Source: Burkholderiaceae bacterium (GTDB lineage Bacteria; Pseudomonadota; Gammaproteobacteria; Burkholderiales; Burkholderiaceae_C). From it: 64,000 bases of DNA. The notes beneath the pieces were generated by a model. The model had not been told where the DNA came from. It saw nothing but the letters and a program-made list of their open reading frames with translations, and searched no databases. Location of the stretch: positions 1 through 64,000 of the forward strand of contig JAIRVR010000049.1 in NCBI GenBank assembly GCA_031253795.1, given 5' to 3'. Made by a program: the position numbers and the translations under genes. This document shows positions 26,951-36,477 of the stretch, in pieces; the first letter of the stretch is position 1; the number at the start of each line of letters is the position of its first letter.

Positions 26951-27892
26951 ATGAATACGGTAGATGCCAAGCGGGTCCTGGAAACTGCATTGATCTGCGC
27001 GCCGCAGCCTGTCACGCTGCGTGAGCTGCGCACGCTTTTCGATGACGTGCTGGGTTCCGATACGCTCAAGGACCTGCTGCTGGACCTGCAAAAGGAGTGG
27101 ACGCAAAAGGGCGTGGAGCTGGTGCAGGTCGCGTCGGGCTGGCGTTTTCAGAGCCGGCCCGAAATGCGGGTCTACCTGGACCGCCTGCATCCCGAAAAGC
27201 CTCCGCGCTACACGCGCGCGGCGCTGGAGACCCTGGCCATCATCGCCTACCGCCAGCCCGTGACCCGTGGCGACATCGAGGACATACGTGGCGTGACGGT
27301 CAACAGCCTGCTCATCAAGCAGCTGGAGGACCGCGGATGGATCGAGGTCATAGGCCACCGGGAAACCGTGGGCCGGCCCGCACTGTTCGCGACCACGCGC
27401 CAGTTCCTCGACGACCTGGGATTGCAGGCGCTGGACCAGCTTCCCATGCTGGAGGAGCCCGAATCCCAGCAAAGCCTGTTCAAGGCGCTGGAAGGTGCTG
27501 CGCAGGATGCTTCGGCCGAGGAGGTCGTTGCGGACGGAGCGCTCGCAGCGGCAGCGCAGGGGCCGGATGCCGTACCGGCTGACGGGGTCCAGGCGCTGGA
27601 TGGCTGGGGCCCCGAGGAAGTGCCTCCCGTCGGCCTGGGCGAAGAGGCGGCGCAGGAGCCTGCCGGGGAGCCGGCCCTTGAATGGCTGGACCCCGTGCCC
27701 TTGAGGGAGCAGGAGGGCGAGCAGCTGGATCTGGTCGGAACACCGGCCGAGCCAGGGTCCGAGGCCGGGATGCAAGCTGCGCCGGCTTCCATGCCGGTGG
27801 CGATGGGCCATGGGGCGATCGATGCGGTGGACGGTACGACTACCAGGAATACGGATGGCGCTGCACAGCAGGCCGAAGAAGGAAAAACATGA
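26951..27892 (+). CDS. scpB: segregation and condensation protein ScpB
   Basis: Kleisin-associated winged-helix protein that works with ScpA and SMC in chromosome condensation. 313 residues. The core, residues 1-170, has the two winged-helix units, with [20 protein letters not shown] and [20 protein letters not shown] as diagnostic stretches. The remaining 140 residues are an acidic, Ala/Glu/Pro-rich tail without clear fold, long for the family. The gene overlaps rluB by 4 nt (ATGA), a pairing seen in many proteobacteria. No scpA is in the window. Confidence 0.95.
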   Translation: MNTVDAKRVLETALICAPQPVTLRELRTLFDDVLGSDTLKDLLLDLQKEWTQKGVELVQVASGWRFQSRPEMRVYLDRLHPEKPPRYTRAALETLAIIAYRQPVTRGDIEDIRGVTVNSLLIKQLEDRGWIEVIGHRETVGRPALFATTRQFLDDLGLQALDQLPMLEEPESQQSLFKALEGAAQDASAEEVVADGALAAAAQGPDAVPADGVQALDGWGPEEVPPVGLGEEAAQEPAGEPALEWLDPVPLREQEGEQLDLVGTPAEPGSEAGMQAAPASMPVAMGHGAIDAVDGTTTRNTDGAAQQAEEGKT

Positions 27893-29364
27893 GTGATATC
27901 TCCAAGGACCAGGACGCCCCGGCGGCGTCCGGCGAGGCTGGCGCCGAGCGCAAGCCCCGTTCGCCGCGCAAGCCCAAGGCCCAGGCTGCTGCAGGCGCCG
28001 AGCCCAGGAAGGCCAAGTCGGCAGCCAAGGGCGCTGCCCCCAAGGCCGCGCGCAAGCCCCGTCCGCCCCAGGCCGAGCGGGTCGATGAGGCCGTGGATCC
28101 GCAGGATGAAATCCTGGACGCGGAACTGGCCGTGCAGCCTCTGGAAGCTGCGCAAGCTCCCGATGGGGCAGATCAGTCCGCCGCCAGCGAAGGCTACGGC
28201 TTTGCCGACGTGATTTCGGGCGAGCTGGATGCGGCCGAAGAGCGCGCCGACACCGTACCCGCCAAGCGTGTGCTGCAGCCCCAGGTCGATTCGCCCAAGC
28301 TGCACAAGGTGCTGGCCCAGGCCGGGCTGGGCTCGCGACTCGAGATGGAGCAGCTCATTCTCGAAGGCCGCATTTCGGTCAACAACGAGCCGGCCCACGT
28401 GGGCCAGCGCATTCAGTTCGGCGACCAGATCAAGGTCAATGGCCAGCCCATACGCTTTCGCATCGAGCCGCCGCCGGCCCGTGTCATTGCCTACCACAAG
28501 CCCGTGGGAGAGGTGGTCACGCATGACGATCCGCAGAACCGTCCCACGGTATTCCGCAAGCTGCCGCGCCTGCAGCATGGCAAGTGGCAGTCCGTGGGTC
28601 GCCTGGATCTGAACACCGAAGGCCTGCTGCTGTTCACCAGTTCGGGCGAACTGGCCAATTCGCTGATGCACCCGCGCTTCGGCCTGGAGCGCGAGTATGC
28701 AGCCCGTGTGCTGGGAGCGCTGAGTAAGGAAGAAAAGCAGCGCCTGACCGAAGGTGTGCAGCTGGAAGATGGTGTGGCCGCCTTCGGCTCCATCGAAGAC
28801 GGCGGCGGCGAAGGCGCCAACTGCTGGTATCGCGTCACGATCTCGGAAGGGCGCAACCGCGAAGTGCGTCGCATGTTCGAAGCCGTGGGCCATGCCGTGA
28901 GCCGCCTGATCCGCATCCGCTACGGTGCCATGGTGCTGCCGCGCGGTCTCAAGCGCGGTGCCTGGGTTGAGCTCGACCAGGCCGACATCCAGGCCCTGGC
29001 CTCGGCTGCCGGCGTCAAGGCCCGGCCGCCGGCTGCGCCCAAGGCCGGCAACACGGGCGGACGCCGTGGCAATGCGCCCGACCGCAGCCCGGCGCGCCGC
29101 GAAGGCGGTGGCCGCTATTTCGACGGCAACCGGCCCGCGCCCAACGCCATGCTGGACGGCCCGCGTGCCAGACCCGCGGGCAAGAGCGAAGGCCAGGGCG
29201 GCGGCCGCGGCGCCGGCGGCCGTGGTCAAAGCCAGGGGCAAGGCAAGGGTGGGCAGCCCGATCCCATGCGCACATCGGTGGGTTACATCGGTTCGGACAG
29301 TCTGGCGCGTGCACGCCAGAACGCCAAGCGCAACCAGGGCGGACGCCGCCGCGGCGGCCGCTGA
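27889..29364 (+). CDS. rluB: 23S rRNA pseudouridine synthase RluB
   Basis: Modifies U2605 of 23S rRNA in the RluB/RsuA family. 491 residues. An N-terminal Lys/Pro/Ala-rich disordered region (1-125) is followed by an S4 domain ([20 protein letters not shown]) and the catalytic domain with [14 protein letters not shown] (catalytic Asp240) and [20 protein letters not shown]. The last 110 residues are Gly/Arg/Gln-rich, an RNA-binding type of tail. The ATG at 27889 was chosen because it overlaps the scpB stop and gives a sensible N-terminus; an upstream in-frame start at 27682 would lie inside scpB. A hairpin follows the stop. Confidence 0.94.
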   Translation: MSDISKDQDAPAASGEAGAERKPRSPRKPKAQAAAGAEPRKAKSAAKGAAPKAARKPRPPQAERVDEAVDPQDEILDAELAVQPLEAAQAPDGADQSAASEGYGFADVISGELDAAEERADTVPAKRVLQPQVDSPKLHKVLAQAGLGSRLEMEQLILEGRISVNNEPAHVGQRIQFGDQIKVNGQPIRFRIEPPPARVIAYHKPVGEVVTHDDPQNRPTVFRKLPRLQHGKWQSVGRLDLNTEGLLLFTSSGELANSLMHPRFGLEREYAARVLGALSKEEKQRLTEGVQLEDGVAAFGSIEDGGGEGANCWYRVTISEGRNREVRRMFEAVGHAVSRLIRIRYGAMVLPRGLKRGAWVELDQADIQALASAAGVKARPPAAPKAGNTGGRRGNAPDRSPARREGGGRYFDGNRPAPNAMLDGPRARPAGKSEGQGGGRGAGGRGQSQGQGKGGQPDPMRTSVGYIGSDSLARARQNAKRNQGGRRRGGR

Positions 29365-29372
29365 AGGACAGG

Positions 29373-29401
29373 CGGCCCGCCGCCGTCAATCAGGCGGGCC
29401 G
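29373..29401 (+). terminator. possible terminator after rluB
   Basis: CGGCCCGCC (29373-29381) and GGCGGGCCG (29393-29401) form a perfect 9-bp stem with an 11-nt loop, followed by TTCTCTATCT. The T-run is interrupted, so termination may be partial. Confidence 0.5.
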
Positions 29402-29463
29402 TTCTCTATCTGGATGTCATCAAGGACTTTGGTGGCCCAGCTAGAATCGACAGTTTTGTCTGA

Positions 29464-29493
29464 TTGACAAAAATCCATAGCAACCCTGATTAT
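29464..29493 (+). promoter_or_regulatory. candidate ndk promoter
   Basis: A perfect TTGACA at 29464-29469 is followed after 18 bp by GATTAT (29488-29493, 4/6 match). The implied start would lie only a few bases before the ndk ATG at 29505. A TAGAAT at 29442-29447 could be a -10 element of a more upstream promoter, which would give a normal leader. Which is used cannot be told from sequence. Confidence 0.35.
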
Positions 29494-29504
29494 GAACCAT
29501 TCAA

Positions 29505-29930
29505 ATGGCTATCGAACGCACTCTCTCCATCATCAAGCCTGACGCCGTCGCCAAGAACGTGATCGGCCAGATCTACGCCCGTTTCGAAGGCGCCGGCCTG
29601 AAGGTCATCGCTGCCAAGATGGTGCACCTGTCGCGCGGCGAAGCCGAGCAGTTCTACGCCGTGCACAAGGAGCGTCCCTTCTTCAAGGACCTGGTGGACT
29701 TCATGGTTTCCGGCCCCGTGATGATCCAGGCCCTGGAAGGCGAAAACGCCATCCTGAAGAACCGTGAGCTGATGGGCGCCACCGACCCCAAGAAGGCCGA
29801 GAAGGGTACGATCCGCGCCGACTTCGCCGACAGCATCGATGCCAACGCCGTGCACGGCTCGGACGCCGCTGAAACCGCAGCCGTGGAAGTGGCCTTCTTC
29901 TTCCCCGGCATGAACGTTTACTCGCGCTGA
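29505..29930 (+). CDS. ndk: nucleoside diphosphate kinase
   Basis: Balances NTP and dNTP pools by phosphate transfer through a phosphohistidine. 141 residues, the normal length. The start [18 protein letters not shown], the ATP-site residues and the catalytic His in ANAVHGSDA (about residue 117) are all conserved. No clear Shine-Dalgarno sequence precedes the ATG. It is followed by rlmN, 93 bp on. Confidence 0.98.
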   Translation: MAIERTLSIIKPDAVAKNVIGQIYARFEGAGLKVIAAKMVHLSRGEAEQFYAVHKERPFFKDLVDFMVSGPVMIQALEGENAILKNRELMGATDPKKAEKGTIRADFADSIDANAVHGSDAAETAAVEVAFFFPGMNVYSR

Positions 29931-29938
29931 TCCCCGCG

Positions 29939-29975
29939 TCTTCCGCGGCCGGCGCAGGCCGCCTGCCGTGGAAGA
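29939..29975 (+). other. long hairpin between ndk and rlmN
   Basis: TCTTCCGCGGC (29939-29949) pairs with GCCGTGGAAGA (29965-29975) over 11 positions, one being a G-U pair in RNA. The loop contains a further GGC/GCC stem. No T-run follows, so it is more likely a structure that separates or stabilises message segments than a terminator. Confidence 0.4.
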
Positions 29976-30023
29976 GCCGAGAGCGGCGTGGCATTGAGAA
30001 CCTCTGTTCTGAGGCCTGCCGAC

Positions 30024-31145
30024 ATGAATACCAATTTGCTTGATTTTGACCTCGACGGACTGGCCGCTTATTGCGAGCAGCTCGGCGAGAAGCGTTTCCG
30101 CGCGACGCAGCTGTTCCGCTGGATCCACCAGCGCGGTGCCAGCGATTTCGACCAGATGAGCGATCTGGCCAAGTCCCTGCGCGAAAAGCTCAAGGCGCGT
30201 GCCCACATCACGGCCCTGCCGGTGCTGACCGAGCATGTGTCGGCCGACGGCACGGTGAAGTGGCTGTTCGACGTGGGTGACGGCAATGCCGTCGAATCCG
30301 TTTTCATTCCCGAGGACGACCGTGGCACGCTGTGCGTGTCGTCCCAGGCCGGGTGCGCCGTGGGCTGCCGCTTCTGCTCCACGGGCCACCAGGGCTTCAG
30401 CCGCAACCTGAGCACGGGCGAGATCCTGGCCCAGCTGTGGTTTGCCGAGCACGCGCTGCGCAAGCGCCTGGGCACGGACGAGCGCGTCATCTCCAACGTG
30501 GTGATGATGGGCATGGGCGAACCCCTGCAGAACTACACGGCTCTGGTGCCTGCGCTGCGCGTCATGCTGGATGACCACGGCTATGGCCTGTCGCGCCGCC
30601 GTGTCACCGTGTCCACTTCGGGCGTCGTGCCCATGATGGACCGCCTGTCGCAGGATTGCGCCGTGGCGCTGGCCGTGTCGCTTCATGCGCCCAACGACGT
30701 GCTGCGCGATCCGCTGGTGCCGCTGAACCGCAAGTATCCCATCCAGGAACTGCTGGATGCCTGCGAGCGTTATCTGGAGTTCGCGCCGCGCGACTTCATT
30801 ACCTTCGAATATTGCATGCTCGACGGCGTCAACGATCAGCCGGAGCATGCGCGCCAACTGATAGAGTTGGTGCGCGCGCGCGGCGACGGCCGCAGCTGGT
30901 GCAAGTTCAACCTGATTCCTTTCAACCCCTTCCCGGCCTCTGGCCTGCTGCGCTCACCCGCGGCAAGGGTGACGGAATTCGCCAGCCTGCTCAGCAATGC
31001 CGGCATCGTGACCACGGTGCGCAAGACGCGTGGCGACGATATCGACGCGGCCTGCGGTCAGCTGGCCGGGGATGTCAAGGACCGTACGCGCGCTGCCGAG
31101 CGCATGGCGAGGCAGCGCACCATCGTTCTCAAGCAGGTGTCTTGA
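30024..31145 (+). CDS. rlmN: dual-specificity RNA methyltransferase RlmN (radical SAM)
   Basis: Adds a C2 methyl group to A2503 of 23S rRNA and A37 of some tRNAs. 373 residues from the ATG at 30024; a GTG at 29988 is an in-frame alternative without family support. The radical-SAM cluster ligands are C111-x3-C115-x2-C118 ([14 protein letters not shown]). The two catalytic Cys are C104 (RGTLCVSS) and C344 ([12 protein letters not shown]). It lies between ndk and pilF in the order common to betaproteobacteria. Confidence 0.97.
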   Translation: MNTNLLDFDLDGLAAYCEQLGEKRFRATQLFRWIHQRGASDFDQMSDLAKSLREKLKARAHITALPVLTEHVSADGTVKWLFDVGDGNAVESVFIPEDDRGTLCVSSQAGCAVGCRFCSTGHQGFSRNLSTGEILAQLWFAEHALRKRLGTDERVISNVVMMGMGEPLQNYTALVPALRVMLDDHGYGLSRRRVTVSTSGVVPMMDRLSQDCAVALAVSLHAPNDVLRDPLVPLNRKYPIQELLDACERYLEFAPRDFITFEYCMLDGVNDQPEHARQLIELVRARGDGRSWCKFNLIPFNPFPASGLLRSPAARVTEFASLLSNAGIVTTVRKTRGDDIDAACGQLAGDVKDRTRAAERMARQRTIVLKQVS

Positions 31146-31190
31146 GAGGACTGGGAACGTCAACACGTTCTAGCAACAAAGGACAGGTCA

Positions 31191-32039
31191 ATGAAGTCAG
31201 TGGCGGGGCAGCTGCGAACGGGGCAAGTGAACATATGTCTGCGCTGGGCCTTGGCCGCGCTGGGTGTGGCGCTGGCGGGTTGCGCCAGCAAGCAGCCCGT
31301 CGTGCCGGCCGCCACGCCCAGCTCCAGCAGCACGGCAGCCGCTGCCGCACCGGCCACCGAGGTGGACAACCAGCGCCGTGCACGCATACGCCTTGAGCTG
31401 GCTGCCTCTTATTTCCAGGCCGGGCGCAACGACGTGGCCATGGAGGAGGTGGGCCAGGCCCTGGCAGCCGACCCCAATTCCGCCGATGCCTATGGCCTCC
31501 TGGGCCTGATCTACATGCGCAACCAGGACCTGGACCAGGCCGATGTCAGCCTGCGCAAGGCCATGGCACTCAGTCCCCAGGACGCCGACCTGCAGCACAA
31601 CTATGGCTGGCTGCTGTGTCAGCGCCGCCAGTACGACCAGGCCCAGCAGTGGCTGGACAAGGCCCTGGCCCAGCCCGGCTACCGCGATCGGCCCAAGACC
31701 ATGATGGCCAAGGGGCTGTGCCAGCAGCAGGCAGGCCAGCTCGAGGCGGCCCAGCAGACGCTGCACCAGGCCTACGAAATGGATGTGGGCAGCCCCGTGA
31801 TCGGCTACCACCTGAGCAATGTGTTGCTGCAGCGTGGCGATGCCAAGCGCGCGCAGTTCTACATCCGCCGTCTGAACAACAGTCCCCAGTCCAATGCGGA
31901 AAGCCTGTGGCTGGGTATCAAGGTGGAGAGGGCGCTGCAGGAGTCGGTGGCCATGCGACAACTGGCGGACCAGTTGCACACGCGCTTCCCCGACTCCCGT
32001 CAGTGGCTGGCCTATGAGCGTGGAGCATTCAATGAGTGA
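31191..32039 (+). CDS. pilF: PilF/PilW-type TPR lipoprotein for type IV pilus biogenesis
   Basis: Outer-membrane pilotin that helps the PilQ secretin assemble. 282 residues. A signal peptide with lipobox LAGC (about residues 28-31) and an Ala/Ser/Thr linker precede at least five tetratricopeptide repeats (for example RLELAASYFQAGRNDVAMEE, ADAYGLLGLIYMRNQDLDQA, LQHNYGWLLCQRRQYDQAQQ). Gene order rlmN-pilF-rodZ-ispG is the standard one for this lipoprotein. Its stop overlaps the rodZ start by 8 nt. Confidence 0.92.
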   Translation: MKSVAGQLRTGQVNICLRWALAALGVALAGCASKQPVVPAATPSSSSTAAAAAPATEVDNQRRARIRLELAASYFQAGRNDVAMEEVGQALAADPNSADAYGLLGLIYMRNQDLDQADVSLRKAMALSPQDADLQHNYGWLLCQRRQYDQAQQWLDKALAQPGYRDRPKTMMAKGLCQQQAGQLEAAQQTLHQAYEMDVGSPVIGYHLSNVLLQRGDAKRAQFYIRRLNNSPQSNAESLWLGIKVERALQESVAMRQLADQLHTRFPDSRQWLAYERGAFNE

Positions 32040-33033
32040 GGTCGCGGTGCACGACGAAGCAGGTATGCAAGATGGAATGGCGCAGGGGTCGGTGACGGCC
32101 GGCATGCTGCTGCGCCACGCCAGGGAGGCCGCCGGCCTGTCCCTGCCGGGGCTCGCTGCGGCGCTCAAAGTGCCGGCGCCAAAGCTGGCGGCTCTGGAGG
32201 AGGACGACTATGCATCCTTCCAGGACCATGTCTTCATGCGGGCGCTGGCCCAGAGCGTGTGCCGTACGCTGCGCATGGACTCCGCTCCCGTGATGGCCCT
32301 GCTGCCACGTACCCAGCTCAAGAGCCTGGCCGACGATCGCGGCGGGATCAACGCAACCTTCAAGGAGCGCTCCTTCAAGGGAAGCGGTGCACCGCTGGGC
32401 CGGGAGCAGGGCACGCGCAAGGTGGCCATCATCGTGCTGCTGCTGCTGGCTGCGGCGGCGGCCGTGTACTTCGTGCCCATGCATGACAACGACGGCAGCG
32501 AGCCGGCACAGGCTGGCACTCCCGATGCCGTGGCCCTGGTCCAGCCTGCCGCCGTGCCCGGCGCAGAGCCCGTGGCTGCCCAGGAGCCGGCAGCGGCCGA
32601 GCGGTCTGCTACCAACACGCCGGCCGCCGCAGCCCCCGAGGCGCCTGCAACCGCACCTGCCGCGGTGAGCCCGGCACCGGCTGCCGCAGCGCCGGCTGCC
32701 GCAGCGTCGGCTGCCGCAGCAACGGCTGCCGCAGCACCGATTGCAGCCACACCTTCCGAGACAGTGGCCACTGATCCCGCTGCCGGCCAAGCGCCTTCCG
32801 GCCTGCTGGTCATGCATGCCAGCGCACAATCGTGGGTCCAGGTCAAGGATGCGAACGGCAAGCTGGTGTTGCAAAAGACCCTGGCGGCTGGAGAATCCGT
32901 GGGTGCCGATGGCGCGCTGCCGCTGTCGGTGGTGATCGGCAATGCCGGCTCCACCGAGGTGCGTGTGCGGGGCCAGGCGCTGGAAGTGAGCAAGTCGGCC
33001 CGTGACAACGTGGCCCGCTTTGAGGTGAAGTGA
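32032..33033 (+). CDS. rodZ: cell-shape protein RodZ
   Basis: Cytoskeletal adaptor linking MreB to the membrane. 333 residues from the ATG at 32032. The N-terminal Xre-type helix-turn-helix ([35 protein letters not shown]) is followed by one transmembrane helix ([20 protein letters not shown]), a periplasmic Ala/Pro-rich linker containing a tandem repeat, and the C-terminal beta domain ([23 protein letters not shown]4115). The upstream in-frame ATG at 31894 is inside pilF and was rejected. The stop overlaps the GTG of ispG. Confidence 0.95.
   Translation: MSEVAVHDEAGMQDGMAQGSVTAGMLLRHAREAAGLSLPGLAAALKVPAPKLAALEEDDYASFQDHVFMRALAQSVCRTLRMDSAPVMALLPRTQLKSLADDRGGINATFKERSFKGSGAPLGREQGTRKVAIIVLLLLAAAAAVYFVPMHDNDGSEPAQAGTPDAVALVQPAAVPGAEPVAAQEPAAAERSATNTPAAAAPEAPATAPAAVSPAPAAAAPAAAASAAAATAAAAPIAATPSETVATDPAAGQAPSGLLVMHASAQSWVQVKDANGKLVLQKTLAAGESVGADGALPLSVVIGNAGSTEVRVRGQALEVSKSARDNVARFEVK
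32679..32735 (+). repeat. 15-bp tandem repeat in the rodZ linker
   Basis: Four copies of GGCTGCCGCAGC at a 15-bp period (32679, 32694, 32709, 32724), separated by 3-nt variable spacers. They encode Ala-rich linker sequence in the periplasmic part of RodZ. The copies are identical, so slippage could change linker length. Confidence 0.9.
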
Positions 33034-34319
33034 CCGTGCAAGAAAATCCATCCACGCAGCAGCCGATTGCGATTGCCTCGCCGCTGCCGCGCAAATCCCG
33101 CCAGGCCCGTGTGGTCTGGCGCAACAACGTCGTGACCGTGGGTGGCGATGCGCCTGTGCGCGTGCAGTCCATGACCAATACCGACACCGTGGACGCGGTG
33201 GAAACCGCCATCCAGGTGCGGCAGCTGGCCCAGGCCGGCTCGGAGATGGTGCGCATCACGGTCAACACGCCCGAGGCCGCTGCCGCCGTGCCCTATATCC
33301 GCGAGCAGCTGGACCGCATGGGCGAGTATGTGCCCCTGGTCGGCGACTTCCATTACAACGGCCATCGCCTGTTGACCGAATACCCGGCCTGCGCCGAAGC
33401 CTTGTCCAAGTACCGCATCAACCCCGGAAACGTGGGCAAGGGTGAGAAAAAGGACAAGCAGTTCGGCCAGATGATCGAGGCCGCGGCCCGTTACGACAAG
33501 GCCGTGCGCATCGGCGTGAACTGGGGTTCGCTGGACCAGGAACTCATGGCCCGGCTGATGGACGAGAACTCGCGCCGTGCCCGGCCATGGGATACGCGCC
33601 AGGTGATGTTCGAGGCCCTGATTTCCTCGGCCATCGACTCCGCGCGACTCGCCGAGTCCATGGGCCTGAACGGCGACAACATCATCCTGTCGTGCAAGGT
33701 CAGTGGCGTCCAGGACCTGATTTCGGTCTACCGCGCACTGGCGCAGCGCTGCGATTACGCCCTGCACCTGGGCCTGACCGAGGCAGGCATGGCCACCAAG
33801 GGCACGGTGGCATCGGCAGCCGCGCTGTCGGTGCTGCTGCAGGAGGGCATTGGCGACACCATACGCGTTTCGCTCACGCCCCTGCCCGGCGAGGCCCGCA
33901 CCCAGGAAGTGGTGGTGGCCTCCGAAATCCTGCAGGCTCTGGGCCTGCGCGTCTTCGTGCCCAGCGTCACGGCCTGCCCGGGCTGCGGTCGCACGACCAG
34001 TACCACCTTCCAGGAACTGGCCAAGCGCATAGACGACTACCTGCGTGGCCAGATGCCTCTTTGGCGCATGAAATATCCGGGCGTGGAGGCCATGAAGGTG
34101 GCCGTGATGGGCTGCATCGTCAATGGTCCCGGTGAAAGCAAGCACGCCAACATCGGCATCAGCCTGCCCGGTACGGGCGAAGCGCCTGCGGCGCCGGTCT
34201 ATATCGACGGTGACAAGGCCATGACGCTGCGTGGCGAGCACATCGCCGAAGAGTTTCAGGCCGTGGTCGAGGACTATGTGGCACGCACCTATGGCGCAGC
34301 AGCGGCAGCGCCGGCCTGA
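33030..34319 (+). CDS. ispG: 4-hydroxy-3-methylbut-2-en-1-yl diphosphate synthase IspG
   Basis: [4Fe-4S] enzyme of the MEP isoprenoid pathway that makes HMBPP from MEcPP. 429 residues with a GTG start at 33030 overlapping the rodZ stop by 4 nt. The TIM-barrel domain begins at [20 protein letters not shown]. The cluster region contains [16 protein letters not shown] and [19 protein letters not shown] with the three ligand Cys. The length agrees with the proteobacterial enzyme. It is followed by a long stem-loop and then hisS. Confidence 0.97.
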   Translation: MTVQENPSTQQPIAIASPLPRKSRQARVVWRNNVVTVGGDAPVRVQSMTNTDTVDAVETAIQVRQLAQAGSEMVRITVNTPEAAAAVPYIREQLDRMGEYVPLVGDFHYNGHRLLTEYPACAEALSKYRINPGNVGKGEKKDKQFGQMIEAAARYDKAVRIGVNWGSLDQELMARLMDENSRRARPWDTRQVMFEALISSAIDSARLAESMGLNGDNIILSCKVSGVQDLISVYRALAQRCDYALHLGLTEAGMATKGTVASAAALSVLLQEGIGDTIRVSLTPLPGEARTQEVVVASEILQALGLRVFVPSVTACPGCGRTTSTTFQELAKRIDDYLRGQMPLWRMKYPGVEAMKVAVMGCIVNGPGESKHANIGISLPGTGEAPAAPVYIDGDKAMTLRGEHIAEEFQAVVEDYVARTYGAAAAAPA

Positions 34320-34354
34320 GGGGCATGGCGGTTAATGCAAAATAGATAGCGCAT

Positions 34355-34434
34355 GGAGCTTTTCCAGCCTGGGGTCCGGCATTGAGGCTGCTGCAAGCCT
34401 GATCTCCCCAGGAGGTGAAAAGCTCCTGTTTTTT
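34355..34434 (+). terminator. long nested stem-loop with T-run between ispG and hisS
   Basis: GGAGCTTTTC (34355-34364) pairs with GAAAAGCTCC (34417-34426); inside it CCTGGGG (34368-34374) pairs with CCCCAGG (34406-34412); inside that AGGCT pairs with AGCCT. A TGTTTTTTG run follows at 34427-34435. It looks like an intrinsic terminator for ispG or an attenuator in the hisS leader, about 25 bp before the hisS GTG. Its large loop is unusual for a plain terminator. Family-wide dispersed repeats of this general shape exist in Comamonadaceae, so it may be one of those. Confidence 0.65.
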
Positions 34435-34458
34435 GCGCATTCATCGAACGAGAACAAC

Positions 34459-35754
34459 GTGGCCAAATCCGAAAAACTCTCCGCCGTCAAAGGCATGAAC
34501 GACATTCTTCCCGGCGAGTCTGCGCGCTGGGAATGGCTGGAAGCCCAGGTCCGCGACCTGATGGCAGGCTTTGCCTACCGCAATGTGCGCACGCCCATCG
34601 TGGAGCACACGCAGCTGTTCGTGCGCGGCATCGGTGAAGTGACCGACATCGTCGAAAAAGAGATGTACTCCTTCGAGGACAAGCTCAACGGAGAGCACCT
34701 GACCCTGCGTCCCGAAGGCACGGCCAGCCTGGTGCGCGCCACCATCGAGAACAATCTGCTGTACGACGGTGGCAAGCGCATGTGGTACATGGGTCCCATG
34801 TTCCGCCATGAACGTCCGCAGCGCGGCCGCTACCGCCAGTTCCACCAGATCGGTGCCGAAGCCCTGGGCTTTGCCGGCCCCGATGTCGATGCCGAGCTGA
34901 TCCTGCTGGCTGTGTCGCTGTGGAAACGGCTGGGCCTGACGCAATGGCGCCTGGAGATCAACAGCCTGGGCCAGCCCGAAGAGCGCAAGGCCCACCGTGA
35001 GGCCCTGATCGCCTATCTGGAGCAGCATCTGGATGTGATGGACGAGGAGGCCAAGCGCCGCATGTACAGCAACCCGCTGCGCGTGCTGGATACCAAGAAC
35101 CCCGCCATGCAGGACATGGTCAACGGTGCGCCGCGCCTGCTGGACTTTCTGGGCGAGGCCTCGCTGGCCCACTTCGACGGCCTCAAGGCCATCCTCGACG
35201 CCAATGGCGTGCCCTGGACGGTCAACCCGCGCCTGGTTCGCGGCCTGGACTACTACAACCTTTCGGTGTTCGAGTTCGTGACCGATCTGCTGGGCTCCCA
35301 GGGCACGATTTGCGCGGGCGGCCGCTACGATTACCTCATCGAGCAGGTGGGCGGCAAGAGTGCGCCCGCCGTGGGCTGGGCCCTGGGCGTGGAGCGCGTG
35401 CTCGAGCTGGTCAAAGAGCTGGGTACGGAGATCCCCGTGCCTGCGCTCGATGCCTATGCCATCGTGCCCGAGGCCTCGGCCATGCCCGTGGTTCTGCGCA
35501 CGCTGCAGCAACTGCGCGAAGCCGGCGTGCGCGTGCAGATGCATACGGCGGGCGCCGAAGGCATGGGCAGCATGAAGTCGCAGTTCAAGAAGGCCGATGC
35601 CAGCGGCGCGCATTTCGCGCTGATCTTCGGTGCCGATGAGCTCCAGCAAGGCCTGGTCACCGTCAAATCCCTGCGCGACGGTGCGGGCCAGCAGGTGCAG
35701 CAAGCCCTGGCTGATGCAGCCCAGTGGGCAGCCACCCTACAATCGGCAGCTTAA
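34459..35754 (+). CDS. hisS: histidyl-tRNA synthetase
   Basis: Class II aminoacyl-tRNA synthetase that charges tRNA-His. 431 residues with a GTG start at 34459. Catalytic core motifs are [17 protein letters not shown], motif 2 [20 protein letters not shown], the histidine motif [15 protein letters not shown] and motif 3 [17 protein letters not shown]-terminal anticodon-binding domain follows (about 330-425). A TACAAT at 35739-35744 near its end could serve as a -10 element for yfgM. A second, HisZ-type paralogue is at 43-44 kb. Confidence 0.98.
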   Translation: MAKSEKLSAVKGMNDILPGESARWEWLEAQVRDLMAGFAYRNVRTPIVEHTQLFVRGIGEVTDIVEKEMYSFEDKLNGEHLTLRPEGTASLVRATIENNLLYDGGKRMWYMGPMFRHERPQRGRYRQFHQIGAEALGFAGPDVDAELILLAVSLWKRLGLTQWRLEINSLGQPEERKAHREALIAYLEQHLDVMDEEAKRRMYSNPLRVLDTKNPAMQDMVNGAPRLLDFLGEASLAHFDGLKAILDANGVPWTVNPRLVRGLDYYNLSVFEFVTDLLGSQGTICAGGRYDYLIEQVGGKSAPAVGWALGVERVLELVKELGTEIPVPALDAYAIVPEASAMPVVLRTLQQLREAGVRVQMHTAGAEGMGSMKSQFKKADASGAHFALIFGADELQQGLVTVKSLRDGAGQQVQQALADAAQWAATLQSAA

Positions 35755-35793
35755 TCAGCGGCTTACACGTCGACATCCATACACAGGCGATCC

Positions 35794-36477
35794 ATGGCAA
35801 ACCATTTCGATCTCGAAGAACAAGAGCAGATTGAGCAGCTCAAGCATTTCTGGAATACCTGGGGAACGTTGATCACCGCCTTGCTCGTGGTCGTGTTCGC
35901 CGGCTTTGCGGGCTGGAACGGCTACCAGTATTGGCAAAAGCGCCAGGCCACGCAGGCCGCGGCCCTGATGCATGCGGTCGACGTGGCCATCTCGGCCCAG
36001 GATGCGGCGCGCGCCAACCAGGCCTTCGCCGATCTCAAGGACAAGTACGCCGGCACGGTGCAGGCGGCCCAGGCCGGTCTGATGCTGGCCAAGGCCTCGG
36101 TGGAGCAGGGCAAGCTCGACGATGCCAAGGCCGCGCTGGGCTGGGTGGTCGACAAGGGCGACGAAGGCTACCAGGCGCTGGCCAAGCTGCGCCTGAGCGC
36201 CGTGCTCGAGCAGGAAAAGAAGTACGACGAGGCGTTCAAGGCCCTGGAGGGCACGGTGCCCGAGTCCTTCGCAGGCCTGGTGGCCGACCGGCGCGGCGAC
36301 ATCTATGCGGCCCAGGGCAAACGCACCGAGGCCGTGGAGCAGTACCAGCGAGCCCATGCCGCCATAGAAAAGGGCATGGAGTACGGCCGCATCATCGAAT
36401 TCAAGCTCAACGCGCTCGGGGCTGAGCCCACTGTGCTGGCACAGGCCAAGACGCCGACTTCGGAGACCCAACGTTGA
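35794..36477 (+). CDS. yfgM: YfgM-like TPR membrane protein
   Basis: Single-pass inner-membrane protein with a periplasmic TPR domain; its E. coli homologue is an ancillary SecYEG/PpiD chaperone partner. 227 residues. A cytoplasmic acidic N-terminus (FDLEEQEQIEQLKHFWNTWG) precedes one transmembrane helix at about 25-44 (LITALLVVVFAGFAGW), then helical repeats. Gene order hisS-yfgM-bamB-der is conserved in beta- and gammaproteobacteria, which supports the name. Its stop overlaps the TTG start proposed for bamB by 4 nt. Confidence 0.9.
   Translation: MANHFDLEEQEQIEQLKHFWNTWGTLITALLVVVFAGFAGWNGYQYWQKRQATQAAALMHAVDVAISAQDAARANQAFADLKDKYAGTVQAAQAGLMLAKASVEQGKLDDAKAALGWVVDKGDEGYQALAKLRLSAVLEQEKKYDEAFKALEGTVPESFAGLVADRRGDIYAAQGKRTEAVEQYQRAHAAIEKGMEYGRIIEFKLNALGAEPTVLAQAKTPTSETQR

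Noticed and set aside
32679-32735. Possible CRISPR-like or minisatellite array.
   Set aside because: Units are 15 bp with 3-nt spacers, lie in frame inside rodZ and encode an Ala linker. There are no spacers of CRISPR length.
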